33,676 nucleotides of DNA, taken from assembly GCA_030637135.1 (NCBI GenBank), contig DAOVVO010000002.1, positions 1-33,676 of the forward strand, given 5' to 3'. Positions 23,483-32,079 of the stretch are shown one piece after another. Every line of letters begins with the position of its first letter. The first letter of the stretch is position 1. Origin of the DNA: Nitrospirota bacterium (GTDB lineage: Bacteria; Nitrospirota; Thermodesulfovibrionia; UBA6902; BMS3Bbin08). Position numbers and translations under genes: made by a program. Under the pieces are notes generated by a model. It was not told the DNA's origin. It worked only from the letters and a program-made list of their open reading frames with translations, and ran no database searches.

Positions 23483-23869
23483 ATGACAGCTCATGAACTG
23501 AAAAGAGAACTTGAGACAATTAGCCCTTTTATTGAAAAACATACGTCTATAGTTTGTCCTTCATGTGAAAAAGTCTGCTGTATAAATAAACATGGATATT
23601 ATGATAAAGAGGACATGGTATTTCTTTCATCACTTGGAATTAAAATAACCCCATATATACTAAATAGAAAAGATACTGACACGTGCAGATTTTCAAGGGG
23701 AAACGGATGTTTACTCAATCGATGGATGAGACCGTTCCGCTGTACGTGGTATTTTTGTGAACCCCTTCTTGAGAGTATGAAAAGGGAACATGGTAAGACA
23801 TATAGAGACTTCGTTACTGCCCTCCAGAGAATGATTGCTGTCAGGCAAGCATTAACTGATCGCTTATAA
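23483..23869 (+). CDS. Cys-cluster protein, YkgJ-like (zinc/iron chelating)
   Basis: This 128-residue protein has the cysteine pattern CPSCEKVCC near residue 30, followed by DTCRF, GCLLNRW and RPFRCTWYFC. This resembles the CxxCxxxCC family (PF03692, YkgJ-like putative zinc- or iron-binding proteins), whose role is uncertain. The ATG at 23483 lies six bases after the stop of the HATPase gene, which suggests co-transcription; the frame is open further upstream inside that gene but gives no family match. It might sense metal or redox state for the adjacent regulator, but this is speculation from context. Confidence 0.65.
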   Translation: MTAHELKRELETISPFIEKHTSIVCPSCEKVCCINKHGYYDKEDMVFLSSLGIKITPYILNRKDTDTCRFSRGNGCLLNRWMRPFRCTWYFCEPLLESMKREHGKTYRDFVTALQRMIAVRQALTDRL

Positions 23870-23899
23870 GCTTATCTGTGCAATCTCTGAATTTTTTTC

Positions 23900-23936
23900 T
23901 TGACAAAAGCTTAAATTTTTGATTCAATTGAATCAA
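23900..23936 (+). promoter_or_regulatory. Promoter overlapped by an 18-bp perfect palindrome
   Basis: TTGACA at 23900-23905 is followed at about 17-18 bp by a weak -10 region (TTCAAT/TCAATT) buried in the perfect palindrome TTGATTCAATTGAATCAA (23919-23936). A dimeric repressor bound there would block the promoter; the size and AT-rich shape suit MarR-type operators. The only downstream gene in reach is the broken DUF1848 fragment at 23958. Confidence 0.5.
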
Positions 23937-23957
23937 TTGAAGTAATAAGAAAAAGCG

Positions 23958-24080
23958 ATGAATAATATTGTCTCAATCAGCAAAAAGACAGATATTCCGG
24001 CTTTTTATATAAACTGGCTTGTCAGAGCCCATAATCCTGAATGGAATACTTTGGATGGGGATGTGGGGGATATATGCTGA
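23958..24080 (+). pseudogene. N-terminal remnant of a DUF1848 family gene
   Basis: A 40-codon frame starts at ATG 23958 and ends at TGA 24078-24080. It begins NNIVSISKKTDIPAFYINW, which closely resembles the N-terminus of DUF1848 proteins (S-x-S-(R/K)-(R/K)-TDIPAFY), normally several hundred residues long. After DIPAFYINW the family match stops, and no continuation is visible in other frames before the next gene at 24255. It is therefore read as a truncated relic that has kept its promoter and possible operator just upstream. Confidence 0.5.
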
Positions 24081-24254
24081 AATACTGTGTTTTTTAAGAA
24101 GATGAAAAAGATGATTATCTGAGAAAAGCTTAAAATATATAGAAAATTGTTGAGTGAAATAATTTATGATTGTAAGATTCAGTCTTTACGATTTTATTGC
24201 TAACAAATTACAGATAAGATATTTTCAACAGAAGAAAACTGTAAAGAAGAATAA

Positions 24255-24818
24255 ATGACCACCTGCAATCTTTTTAAACTCCTTAAAGAAGAGCTGAAGA
24301 ATGGTTCAAGTGACCTTGTTACAAGGCCGTCAGGGCAGATAATAAGAGAGCGCATTGAGCGGGATATTGAAAAAGAGAAAAATGGAGAAATTATCGCCCT
24401 CGATTTTTCAAAAATAGGAATCATTGATTATTCTTGTGCAGATGAGATTGTAGCCAAACTTATGTCACGACTTTTAGGCAATGAGTATGGCGATAAATAC
24501 ATATATTTAACAGGGATTAATGAGAACCAGAAAGAGAACATAGAAGTTGCGCTTGAGAGAAAGGATTTAGCTGTACTTGCAGAGATGAGAGATGGGAAAA
24601 AGATTCTCCTTGGAAATTTAAACAATTACCTTAGGGAGACGTTAGAACTTGTTTTAAAAAAAGATAAAATTACAGCAAAAGATCTTTCAGAAATCAAAAA
24701 GCTTGAGGCTAATACCAGTGGCACACGATTATTGAATTTGCATAAGAAAAGACTTGTGAAAAGAATGGATGAAATACGTGATGGTGGAAGGGTTTGGATA
24801 TATGAAAGCATTAGCTGA
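24255..24818 (+). CDS. DUF4325 STAS-like protein with C-terminal winged helix
   Basis: This 187-residue cytoplasmic protein has a STAS-like DUF4325 domain at about residues 15-120: TRPSGQIIRERIERDI, then the core strand and helix ALDFSKIGIIDYSCADEIVAKL. Ser60 lies where anti-sigma-factor antagonists carry their phosphorylated Ser. Residues about 138-187 (ITAKDLSEIKKLEA, TRLLNLHKKRLVKRMDE) look like a small winged helix. DUF4325 genes are often found with HATPase genes, as here with the gene at 22635. The DinG gene starts inside its last 17 bp, linking the two translationally. Confidence 0.72.
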   Translation: MTTCNLFKLLKEELKNGSSDLVTRPSGQIIRERIERDIEKEKNGEIIALDFSKIGIIDYSCADEIVAKLMSRLLGNEYGDKYIYLTGINENQKENIEVALERKDLAVLAEMRDGKKILLGNLNNYLRETLELVLKKDKITAKDLSEIKKLEANTSGTRLLNLHKKRLVKRMDEIRDGGRVWIYESIS

Positions 24819-27159
24819 CACCTTTAATCTCTTAAAGAAGAGGTTCCCTGGCTACGAAGACCGTCCGCAGCAGATGGAGATGGCAGAAGAGGTTTTCGCC
24901 TGTCTGCGGAAAAAAAAGAATCTCCTTGTTGAGGCAGGGACAGGGGTTGGTAAATCTTTTGCCTATCTTATCCCTGCAATTCTATCAAATGAGAAGACAG
25001 TTGTTACAACAGCATCAATTGCCCTTCAGGATCAACTGATAAATAAAGACCTCGATTTTCTTAAGGAGGCGCTGCCTGTGAAGTTTACCTTTGCGATTCT
25101 AAAAGGGAAGAACAATTATCTCTGCTTTAAGCGAAGGAGGGAGTTTCAGGCAGAGCTTGGTAATAAGTCACATAAAAAATTTCAAAATTGGGCATCTAAG
25201 ACAAAGACAGGGGATAAGGACGAACTCCCTTTTTTACCCTATTTCTGGAGCAGTGTATGTGGAGATTCGGACGACTGCAGCTCAAGACAGTGCCCTTTTT
25301 TTGGCGAATGCTTTTATTACAGGCATTACAGAAGCCTTTATAAAAAGGATATCCTTGTAGTCAATCACCACCTCCTTGTATATGATCTTATTTCAGACTC
25401 CAGCCTACTGCCGTTTCACAAACAGTTGATAATTGATGAGGCACATCAACTTGAAAATGTCATCTCCCAGGTTCTCGGCAGCGCCTTGACTCATTCGCGC
25501 ATAGTATGGCTCCTCTATCGGCTGAGAGGGTTGAAGATAGCCGTTGACCATCTCTTTGAACCTGTAAGTTCATTTTTTAAAAAGGTGAAAATACCATTAC
25601 AACCTGTCTGTCCAATACCTGATGCCATAATTGAAGAATTGAAAAATCTGAAAGGACAATTGACACTTAATAAAGTGATTCACAGGTTGAACACATATAA
25701 AGAATTAATTGCTGATAATGAAGCAAAAGACAGGATTGCAACTACTATCAATTATGTCAATTCTCTTAAAAGCGTTATATATGATTTTATAGAGCAGACA
25801 GATAAGGACAGAGTTTATTATATGACAGGAAACTCGGGATCGAGTCGGAACGACAAGAATTTTCTGGAGCTTAAGAGCAGACTTGTTGAATCTCAAAAGC
25901 ATTTTAATAGTCTTATCAATGCTTATGACAGTGTAACTATGACATCTGCCACTCTGACCGCAGGTGGTGACTTTAATTTTATAAGAAACAGACTTGGCAT
26001 TACAGGTAATGAAAGTGAATGTGTAAGTATGAGTGAAAGCAAAGGTGAGAGTGAGAGAATAACTCGCCAATATCTACAATCAAAAATCAAAAATCGAAAG
26101 TTACCATTTAAAGAGATGGTGGTAGGCTCACCATTTGACTATAAGAGGCAATCCCTCCTTTATCTTGATAAAGAACTGCCATCTCCTGTTAAAGAGAACA
26201 ACGAGATTTTTCAGAAGAAGGGTCTTAAGACTATTGAGGGTCTTATTAATGCATCTAAAGGGAGAGCATTGGTATTGTTTACTTCCTACAGCCATCTTCA
26301 CTTTGTATCAGAAAACATCAACATAGAGTATCCTTTCAAGTCCCAGGGTGATATGCCACCGCCAAGACTTATGGAGTGGTTTAAAGAGACACCTAATTCT
26401 GTACTTTTGGCAACTGCTACTTTCTGGCAAGGGATTGACATAAAAGGTGAAAAGTTGAGCCTTGTGGTTATTGTAAAGATGCCTTTTGGCTTACCAGGAG
26501 ACCCTGTATATGATGAGAGGTGTAAAAGGCTTGGAGAACGATGGTTTAAAGACCTTGCCCTCCCATCCGCTATCCTTCTTTTAAGGCAGGGCTTCGGTAG
26601 GCTTATCAGAGGGGTTAATGATTATGGTGTAGTTGCTATACTCGATACACGCCTTCTGAACAGTTCATACGGTCAAATTATTGTCTCCTCTTTGCCTAAT
26701 ATGGATATTGTGTATCATATCGAAAATGTTAAAATGTTTTTTGACTCTATGCCACAACCAGCATCTCCAAAAGGTGTGATTCCTCCGGGGCAAAAAATGA
26801 GACAGTGTGATACTGGAAATGATAAGGGTATTTCACGGGTAGTAGCCCTCGGCAACTCCAAAGACCCTTCAGTAATCTCTGAACTAATAGATTTAACACA
26901 GAGCGAAAATGGTAATGAACGTAGATTGGCTGCCTCTGCTCTGGGTAAACTTGCACGATTTAAACCAGAGATATACAAGGCGGTAGAAGCGCTGGAGGTT
27001 TTACTAAAAGATGAAAAACCCCAGGTACGACAATATGCCATGAAAACCCTTGCCAGAATAGGTAAGGTAAATCAAGAGAGATTTAAGTCAATTATAAATA
27101 ACTCTTATGAAAATGGGTATAATGTAGCACTGGCAAAAAATACATCTAATCCCAAATAA
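24802..27159 (+). CDS. DinG/XPD-type Fe-S helicase with C-terminal HEAT-like repeats
   Basis: This superfamily 2 DNA helicase (785 residues from ATG 24802) has Walker A EAGTGVGKS (44-52), DEAH (212-215), an Fe-S cluster set C108, C159-x4-C164-x5-C170 with the spacing of DinG, the SAT motif MTSATL and motif VI QGFGRLIRG. After the helicase core, about residues 680-760 read like HEAT/armadillo repeats (RRLAASALGKLARF, QVRQYAMKTLARIGK), which normal DinG proteins lack. Residues about 403-436 are a low-complexity Ser/Glu/Lys insert just before VVGSPFDY. The start chosen overlaps the STAS-like gene by 17 bp; an upstream ATG at 24769 is less DinG-like. Its role is likely DNA or R-loop unwinding in repair. 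Confidence 0.87.
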   Translation: MKALADTFNLLKKRFPGYEDRPQQMEMAEEVFACLRKKKNLLVEAGTGVGKSFAYLIPAILSNEKTVVTTASIALQDQLINKDLDFLKEALPVKFTFAILKGKNNYLCFKRRREFQAELGNKSHKKFQNWASKTKTGDKDELPFLPYFWSSVCGDSDDCSSRQCPFFGECFYYRHYRSLYKKDILVVNHHLLVYDLISDSSLLPFHKQLIIDEAHQLENVISQVLGSALTHSRIVWLLYRLRGLKIAVDHLFEPVSSFFKKVKIPLQPVCPIPDAIIEELKNLKGQLTLNKVIHRLNTYKELIADNEAKDRIATTINYVNSLKSVIYDFIEQTDKDRVYYMTGNSGSSRNDKNFLELKSRLVESQKHFNSLINAYDSVTMTSATLTAGGDFNFIRNRLGITGNESECVSMSESKGESERITRQYLQSKIKNRKLPFKEMVVGSPFDYKRQSLLYLDKELPSPVKENNEIFQKKGLKTIEGLINASKGRALVLFTSYSHLHFVSENINIEYPFKSQGDMPPPRLMEWFKETPNSVLLATATFWQGIDIKGEKLSLVVIVKMPFGLPGDPVYDERCKRLGERWFKDLALPSAILLLRQGFGRLIRGVNDYGVVAILDTRLLNSSYGQIIVSSLPNMDIVYHIENVKMFFDSMPQPASPKGVIPPGQKMRQCDTGNDKGISRVVALGNSKDPSVISELIDLTQSENGNERRLAASALGKLARFKPEIYKAVEALEVLLKDEKPQVRQYAMKTLARIGKVNQERFKSIINNSYENGYNVALAKNTSNPK

Positions 27160-27173
27160 AAGAAGGTTATTCT

Positions 27174-27638
27174 ATGTTGCTTTATCTTGTCCAACACGCA
27201 GAAGCAAAGAGTAAAGACGAAGACCCCTCACGTAGTCTCTCGGAAAAGGGGATTCAGAACATCAAAAAAGTTGCTCATTATGCATCTGCATTAAATATAA
27301 AAGTGAGCAAGATTTTTCACAGCACCAAGCTCAGGGCATTGCAGACTGCCCAGGTATTGGCTGAACATATTAAAGTGAAAGATGGCATATCTGAAACAGA
27401 AGGATTAGATCCTCTTGATGATCCGGGCATCTGGTTTAAACGCATCTCTGAAATTAAAGAGGACATAATCCTTGTAGGACATTTGCCTCACTTGAATAAG
27501 CTTGCATCCCTCATGTTGTGTGACAATATGGAAAAAAATGTAATAGACTTCAAAATGGGAAGCATTGTTTGCCTGGAGAGATTTGAGAACAAGGACTGGG
27601 GAGTAGAATGGATGATAACACCGGAAGTGGTTAAATGA
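27174..27638 (+). CDS. sixA: SixA-like phosphohistidine phosphatase
   Basis: This 154-residue member of the histidine phosphatase (phosphoglycerate mutase-like) superfamily, SixA group, removes phosphate from phosphohistidine proteins. The catalytic His8 sits in LVQHAEAK, where the usual motif is (R)HG/A; the first Arg is replaced by Gln7. The second-site HSTKLRALQTAQVL and the C-terminal catalytic VGHLPHL are intact. It follows the helicase gene by 14 bp with AGAAGG upstream, so it is probably in the same operon. The Gln variant may be normal for this subgroup, or lower activity. Confidence 0.85.
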   Translation: MLLYLVQHAEAKSKDEDPSRSLSEKGIQNIKKVAHYASALNIKVSKIFHSTKLRALQTAQVLAEHIKVKDGISETEGLDPLDDPGIWFKRISEIKEDIILVGHLPHLNKLASLMLCDNMEKNVIDFKMGSIVCLERFENKDWGVEWMITPEVVK

Positions 27639-27674
27639 CAGCAAAATTCGATCAATTACGTGGAGAACTTATAT

Positions 27675-28934
27675 ATGGTTGAGACTTTGTTAATAGCGTT
27701 GCTGGTTTTAGTAACAGGAACTCTGATTGTGTCAATTATACTTTTGACGCGCAACTCACTCTCTGATTTTGATAAACAGCAGGAGAGAATGGAAAGGTCA
27801 TTGAAAGAAGAGATGACTCAGAACAGAGGGGAGGCGTCTCTTAACGCAAAGCAGCTAAGGGAAGAAATAGTCAACAGCATGACGAAAATTTCGAATCTTC
27901 AAAAAGACCAGCTCGACATTTTTTCAACTCAGCTTACGACATTAACCCGGACTAATGAACAGAAACTTGATAAGATGAGAGAAACGGTAGAAGAGAGACT
28001 GAAAATACTCCAAGAAGATAATACAAAAAAATTAGATCAGATGAGAGAAACCGTTGATGAAAAACTTCATGCTACCCTCGAAAAGCGATTAGGAGAATCT
28101 TTTAAGCTGGTAAGTGAAAGACTTGAAATGGTTCATAAAGGATTAGGTGAAATGCAGTCCCTTGCTGTCGGGGTTGGTGATTTGAAAAAAGTTTTATCAA
28201 ATGTTAAGACCAGGGGAATACTCGGTGAAATTCAATTAGGTAATATTCTTGAGCAACTTTTAACGCCTGACCAGTATGCTAAGAATGTAATAACAAAAGA
28301 GGGCAGTAGAGAAAATGTAGAATTTGCTATTAAACTTCCAGGCAAAAACGACTCTGGTAAAGTTATTTATTTACCGTTAGATTCCAAATTCCCTTTAGAA
28401 CATTATCATTCATTAGTTGATGCATATGAACATGGTGATAATGCAGCGATTGAAGAAGCTACAAAACTTCTTGAGAATACCATAAAAAAATGCGCCAAAG
28501 AAGTAAGAGACAAATATATTGATCCTCCTAACACAACAGATTTTGGAATAATGTTTTTGCCGGTTGAAGGGCTTTATGCTGAAGTTACACGAAGAACGAG
28601 TTTAATTGAAGTCTTACAGAGGGATTTTAAAATAATTATCACTGGACCGACTACTTTGGCTGCGATATTGAATAGCTTGCAAATGGGTTTCAGAACGTTA
28701 GCTGTTGAGAAACGTTCAAGTGAAGTATGGATGCTGCTCGGAGCTGTTAAAACAGAATTTGGCAAATTTGGTGATATCCTCGAAAAGACGCAAAAGAAAC
28801 TGCAGGAGGCAAGTAACACTATCGAGGGAGCAGCCAAGAAATCCCGTACAATTGAAAGGAGGTTAAAAGATGTTCAGGGACTTCCTTCACCCGAAGCGGT
28901 TTCCCTGTTGGGAGATATCGAAGAAACAGAGTAA
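27675..28934 (+). CDS. rmuC: RmuC family DNA recombination protein
   Basis: This 419-residue protein has an N-terminal membrane helix (about 3-22), a long coiled coil (about 28-160, with repeated KLDKMRETVEERL/KLDQMRETVDEKL) and a C-terminal RmuC nuclease-like domain (about 170-370: GILGEIQLGNILEQLL, IYLPLDSKFPLEHY, FGIMFLPVEGLYAEV). RmuC proteins limit inversions at short inverted repeats. The ATG at 27675 is preferred to a GTG at 27660 because TGGAGA (27661-27666) is eight bases upstream. It lies in a helicase-phosphatase-RmuC run. Confidence 0.9.
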   Translation: MVETLLIALLVLVTGTLIVSIILLTRNSLSDFDKQQERMERSLKEEMTQNRGEASLNAKQLREEIVNSMTKISNLQKDQLDIFSTQLTTLTRTNEQKLDKMRETVEERLKILQEDNTKKLDQMRETVDEKLHATLEKRLGESFKLVSERLEMVHKGLGEMQSLAVGVGDLKKVLSNVKTRGILGEIQLGNILEQLLTPDQYAKNVITKEGSRENVEFAIKLPGKNDSGKVIYLPLDSKFPLEHYHSLVDAYEHGDNAAIEEATKLLENTIKKCAKEVRDKYIDPPNTTDFGIMFLPVEGLYAEVTRRTSLIEVLQRDFKIIITGPTTLAAILNSLQMGFRTLAVEKRSSEVWMLLGAVKTEFGKFGDILEKTQKKLQEASNTIEGAAKKSRTIERRLKDVQGLPSPEAVSLLGDIEETE

Positions 28935-28980
28935 TGAACAAAACAATAACTGTTTTATTTAATTTTGAAAGGAGGACATT

Positions 28981-29259
28981 ATGTCAGTAAAACTAAGTCA
29001 CGAGGAGTTTATCAAAAAGGCCATTGTTGAGTTGAGGAAGGAAGGATACAAGGGGATTCATACGGTCTATTCTGGTTTCAATAACGCATTTAAGAAATAT
29101 TTTGATGGCGAGAACCCTGTTGAAGCAACGAACAAACTTGCCAAGGAAGAGAAGATAGTGATCAGACCCGTGAAAGGAGGGGTTATGCTCTATCTCCCTG
29201 AAGATGCACAGGCAACCAAAGATGTAGGAGATGAAGCACTAAAGAAAATGGGATTATAA
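28981..29259 (+). CDS. Small hypothetical protein with winged-helix look
   Basis: This 92-residue soluble protein is not assigned to a named family. The predicted pattern is helix-helix-helix (HEEFIKKAIVELRKEG, HTVYSGFNNAFKKYF, VEATNKLAKEEKI) and then a beta hairpin (IVIRPVKGGVMLYLP), which is the layout of a small winged-helix domain. It has one of the best ribosome sites in the window (AAAGGAGGACATT before ATG), suggesting good expression. The methyltransferase gene begins seven bases after its stop. I recall similar hypothetical proteins in related environmental genomes, but cannot confirm. Confidence 0.7.
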   Translation: MSVKLSHEEFIKKAIVELRKEGYKGIHTVYSGFNNAFKKYFDGENPVEATNKLAKEEKIVIRPVKGGVMLYLPEDAQATKDVGDEALKKMGL

Positions 29260-29265
29260 ACGTTT

Positions 29266-30243
29266 GTGTCTAAGGCTGAATTAAGTCAGAGCACTATAAG
29301 CCGTCAGGCAATAGAAATAAGGAAATTATGGAGTGGTTTTCAATCAGCACGGGTACTGCTTACCGCAAATAATTACAGGATTTTTGACTTTCTCATAAAA
29401 CAAAAGACAGCGGCAGATATCGCAGACGATATAGGTGCGGACAAAAGGGCGGTAGAGATAGTGCTTGATGCCCTCACCGGTCTTGGTCTTCTTAGAAAAC
29501 AGCAGAATAAATACAAAAATACCACTATAGCCTCTCGATTTCTTGTCTCCGGAACCCCTCTCTATCAGGGAGATATCATTAAACATGCTGATACTCTCTG
29601 GCATAACTGGTCAGGCCTTGATACTGTAATTAAAACGGGGACTCCTTTTCGCACGTCACAAAACCACAGCGCTTTTATTCTTGGAATGCATAACCTCGCT
29701 GTTTTAAAAGCAGGTAAAATTATTAAGGGTATTGGTCTGAGAGGCGTGAGAAAGGCACTTGACCTTGGAGGTGGTCCCGGCTCATATGCAGTGGAGATGG
29801 CTCAAAGGGGAATTTATGTCACACTGTTTGATACGCCTGATACCATAAAGATTGCACGTGGTGTTATAGATAAAAAAAAGATGAAAAATTTAAATTTTAT
29901 CGGGGGAGATTTCTTTTATGATAATCTAGGGAAAGATTATGACCTTGTTTTAATAAGTCAGATTTTCCATTCGTATTCGAAAAAAGATAATATTATGCTC
30001 CTGAAAAGATGTAAAAAGGCGCTCAATAAGAACGGTAAAATTGTAATCCAGGAATTCTTTATTGATGAAAACAGAACTCATCCCTCCCAAAGCGCATTGT
30101 TTTCTATAAATATGCTTGTAAATACCGAGGGAGGGAGATGTTATTCACCTGATGAAATCAAAGATTGGCTTTATGGATTGAATTTCAGAAATGTAAGAAA
30201 AAAATTTATTGCTGATAGTATATTGATTAGTGCTCAAAAATAA
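29266..30243 (+). CDS. SAM-dependent methyltransferase (O-methyltransferase family 2-like)
   Basis: This 325-residue protein has an N-terminal winged-helix dimerisation domain (about 25-100: ILTANNYRIF-like ARVLLTANNYRIFDFL, TAADIADDIGADKRAVEIVLDAL) and a class I Rossmann methyltransferase domain with the SAM-binding motif ALDLGGGPGSYAVEM at about 164-178 and the acidic ribose-binding LFDTPDT. This is the architecture of hydroxyneurosporene/caffeate-type O-methyltransferases. The substrate is unknown, and no biosynthetic partners are adjacent. The start is GTG at 29266 (TTG at 29265 is out of frame), with no clear ribosome site, perhaps coupled to the preceding gene. Confidence 0.82.
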   Translation: MSKAELSQSTISRQAIEIRKLWSGFQSARVLLTANNYRIFDFLIKQKTAADIADDIGADKRAVEIVLDALTGLGLLRKQQNKYKNTTIASRFLVSGTPLYQGDIIKHADTLWHNWSGLDTVIKTGTPFRTSQNHSAFILGMHNLAVLKAGKIIKGIGLRGVRKALDLGGGPGSYAVEMAQRGIYVTLFDTPDTIKIARGVIDKKKMKNLNFIGGDFFYDNLGKDYDLVLISQIFHSYSKKDNIMLLKRCKKALNKNGKIVIQEFFIDENRTHPSQSALFSINMLVNTEGGRCYSPDEIKDWLYGLNFRNVRKKFIADSILISAQK

Positions 30244-30292
30244 CCTTTTCTTTTATGAAACAACTTCTCGTATTCAAGGATATAACTAAGAT

Positions 30293-31321
30293 ATGACCAT
30301 CCGTAAGCAGACAGAAGATATAGAAAGAAGCATACTTCATCCAAAGGCATGTCTGAGTTCAGAAAGCAGGGGCAGGGTGCGGAAAGAAAAGGGGGACGAG
30401 ATAAGAACGTGCTTTCAAAGGGACAGAGATAGGATAATACATTCAAAGGCATTCAGGAGATTAAAACATAAAACACAGGTATTTCTTGCCCCTAAAGGTG
30501 ACCATTACAGAACACGATTGACACATACACTTGAGGTTTCTCAAATTGCAAGGACAATTTCCAGGGCGCTCAGACTGAATGAAGACCTTACAGAGGCTAT
30601 TGCGCTCGGGCATGATCTCGGTCATACACCTTTTGGTCATGCAGGCGAAGATGTCCTTCGAAGAATTTATCCGGGGGGATTTGAACATTATGAGCAAAGT
30701 CTGCGAGTTGTAGATATTCTTGAACGGAACGGAAAGGGCCTTAATCTTAGCTATGAAGTAAGGGACGGGATTTCAAAACATTCAAAAGGAAAAGGCAAAA
30801 TATTTTCGACACGAGGAGAGATTGCAACTCTCGAAGGGGCTATAGTCAGAATTTCCGATATTATTGCTTACGTTAACCATGATCTTGATGATGCCGTAAG
30901 AGCTGATGTGTTGAGAAAGTCAAATATTCCACGTCAGTTTTTTAAGATAGGCGAAACACAGGCTAAGAGGATTGACACAATGGTTAAAGATGTTATTTAT
31001 ACATCACTGGATAGAGAACTTAAGGAAATAACAATGAGTGAAGATATGAAAAGTACAACATATGCAATAAGAGATTTCCTCTATAAGAATATTTATGAGA
31101 GTGAAATTACAAAGAGAGAATTTAAAAAGGCAAAGAAAATTCTTTTTGACCTTTATGAGTATTATCTCAAACATACTGATGAAGTATTTATTGAGATACC
31201 GAAAGAAACAATGGGAAAAAAAGAAAGGATAGTGTGCGATTTTATAGCAGGGATGACAGATAGATTTGCAATTATGATGTATGAGAAACTGTTTTTACCA
31301 CAGCCCTGGATGGTTTTTTAA
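30293..31321 (+). CDS. dgt: Deoxyguanosinetriphosphate triphosphohydrolase-like HD protein
   Basis: This 342-residue HD-domain hydrolase of the dGTPase family cleaves dNTPs to nucleoside and triphosphate. It has the N-terminal [27 protein letters not shown] segment in pieces ([20 protein letters not shown]), the metal-binding HD residues in [10 protein letters not shown] and [14 protein letters not shown], and the final Asp in [14 protein letters not shown]. Its length fits the shorter, deoxyguanosinetriphosphatase-like group. It is the last gene before the ihfA promoter. Confidence 0.92.
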   Translation: MTIRKQTEDIERSILHPKACLSSESRGRVRKEKGDEIRTCFQRDRDRIIHSKAFRRLKHKTQVFLAPKGDHYRTRLTHTLEVSQIARTISRALRLNEDLTEAIALGHDLGHTPFGHAGEDVLRRIYPGGFEHYEQSLRVVDILERNGKGLNLSYEVRDGISKHSKGKGKIFSTRGEIATLEGAIVRISDIIAYVNHDLDDAVRADVLRKSNIPRQFFKIGETQAKRIDTMVKDVIYTSLDRELKEITMSEDMKSTTYAIRDFLYKNIYESEITKREFKKAKKILFDLYEYYLKHTDEVFIEIPKETMGKKERIVCDFIAGMTDRFAIMMYEKLFLPQPWMVF

Positions 31322-31345
31322 GGTTCCAATTATTAAACTATTTTC

Positions 31346-31374
31346 TTGACAAGGTGTTTATATCCCCTTATAAT
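31346..31374 (+). promoter_or_regulatory. Perfect-consensus sigma-70 promoter for ihfA-merR
   Basis: TTGACA (31346-31351), a 17-bp spacer and TATAAT (31369-31374) match the housekeeping consensus exactly. They lie 77 bp upstream of the ihfA ATG. This predicts strong, constitutive expression, as suits an abundant nucleoid protein. Confidence 0.9.
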
Positions 31375-31450
31375 TTAACAGAAAATATATTAAAAAAGGC
31401 ACTTTGACTACATGTGTGTCTCTACGTAAAAACTGAGGGAGGACTCAAGT

Positions 31451-31729
31451 ATGACAAAGGCAGAATTGGCAGACAGGGTTTATGAAAAAGTTGGACTCTC
31501 AAGAAAAGAGGCGGTAGAAATGATAGAAACACTTTTTGCTACTATGAAAAGTATCCTATCTGAGGGTGAATCAATCAAAATAACAGGTTTTGGAACTTTT
31601 TTGGTCAGAAAAAAAGGATCCCGTAGGGGTAGAAACCCAAAGACCGGCGTAGAGATTGAGATAACACAGAGAAAAGTAGTAACATTTAAGCCGAGCATGC
31701 AGTTTAAGGACGTTGTTGAGAAGGTATAA
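31451..31729 (+). CDS. ihfA: Integration host factor alpha subunit-like DNA-bending protein
   Basis: This 92-residue HU/IHF family protein bends DNA. It opens with TKAELADRVYEKVGLSRKEA and has the core GESIKITGFGTF and the DNA-intercalating beta-arm RRGRNPKTGVEI with the conserved Pro. The strong GGGAGGAC ribosome site (31437-31444) and consensus promoter agree with an abundant protein. Assignment to IHF-alpha rather than HU is based on the N-terminus and on the following MerR-type gene, an arrangement I associate with ihfA in deltaproteobacteria-like genomes. Confidence 0.9.
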   Translation: MTKAELADRVYEKVGLSRKEAVEMIETLFATMKSILSEGESIKITGFGTFLVRKKGSRRGRNPKTGVEIEITQRKVVTFKPSMQFKDVVEKV

Positions 31730-31737
31730 GCTGAGTT

Positions 31738-32079
31738 ATGGAGGCTGCATCACAGAGAAGGATAATCCCGGAAAAGCTTTTCTATAAAATTGGAGAAGTC
31801 AGCAGCATAGTTCAGCTCGAACCATATGTTTTAAGGTATTGGGAATCTGAGTTCCCTTTCTTAAAGCCTCGTAAAAATAAAGCCGGGCAACGAGTTTACA
31901 CAAAAAAGAACCTGGAATTAATCCTTCAAATAAAAAATCTTTTGTATAATGAAAAATATACGATTGCAGGAGTACGAAGGAAATTTAATGAGAATTCAGT
32001 AAAGAAAAAAAGTGTTTCTATAGAGACCATTCAACATGTCAGAAAAAAACTCAAAGAAATTGTAAGAACTCTGAAATAA
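31738..32079 (+). CDS. MerR-family transcriptional regulator
   Basis: This 113-residue regulator has an N-terminal MerR winged helix-turn-helix (FYKIGEVSSIVQLEPYVLRYWESEF, then FLKPRKNKAGQRVYTKKNLE), a helical dimerisation stretch (YTIAGVRRKF) and a short coiled coil at the end. There are no Cys clusters or effector domain, so it is not a metal sensor. It starts eight bases after the ihfA stop and is co-transcribed with it. Its target is unknown. Confidence 0.88.
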   Translation: MEAASQRRIIPEKLFYKIGEVSSIVQLEPYVLRYWESEFPFLKPRKNKAGQRVYTKKNLELILQIKNLLYNEKYTIAGVRRKFNENSVKKKSVSIETIQHVRKKLKEIVRTLK

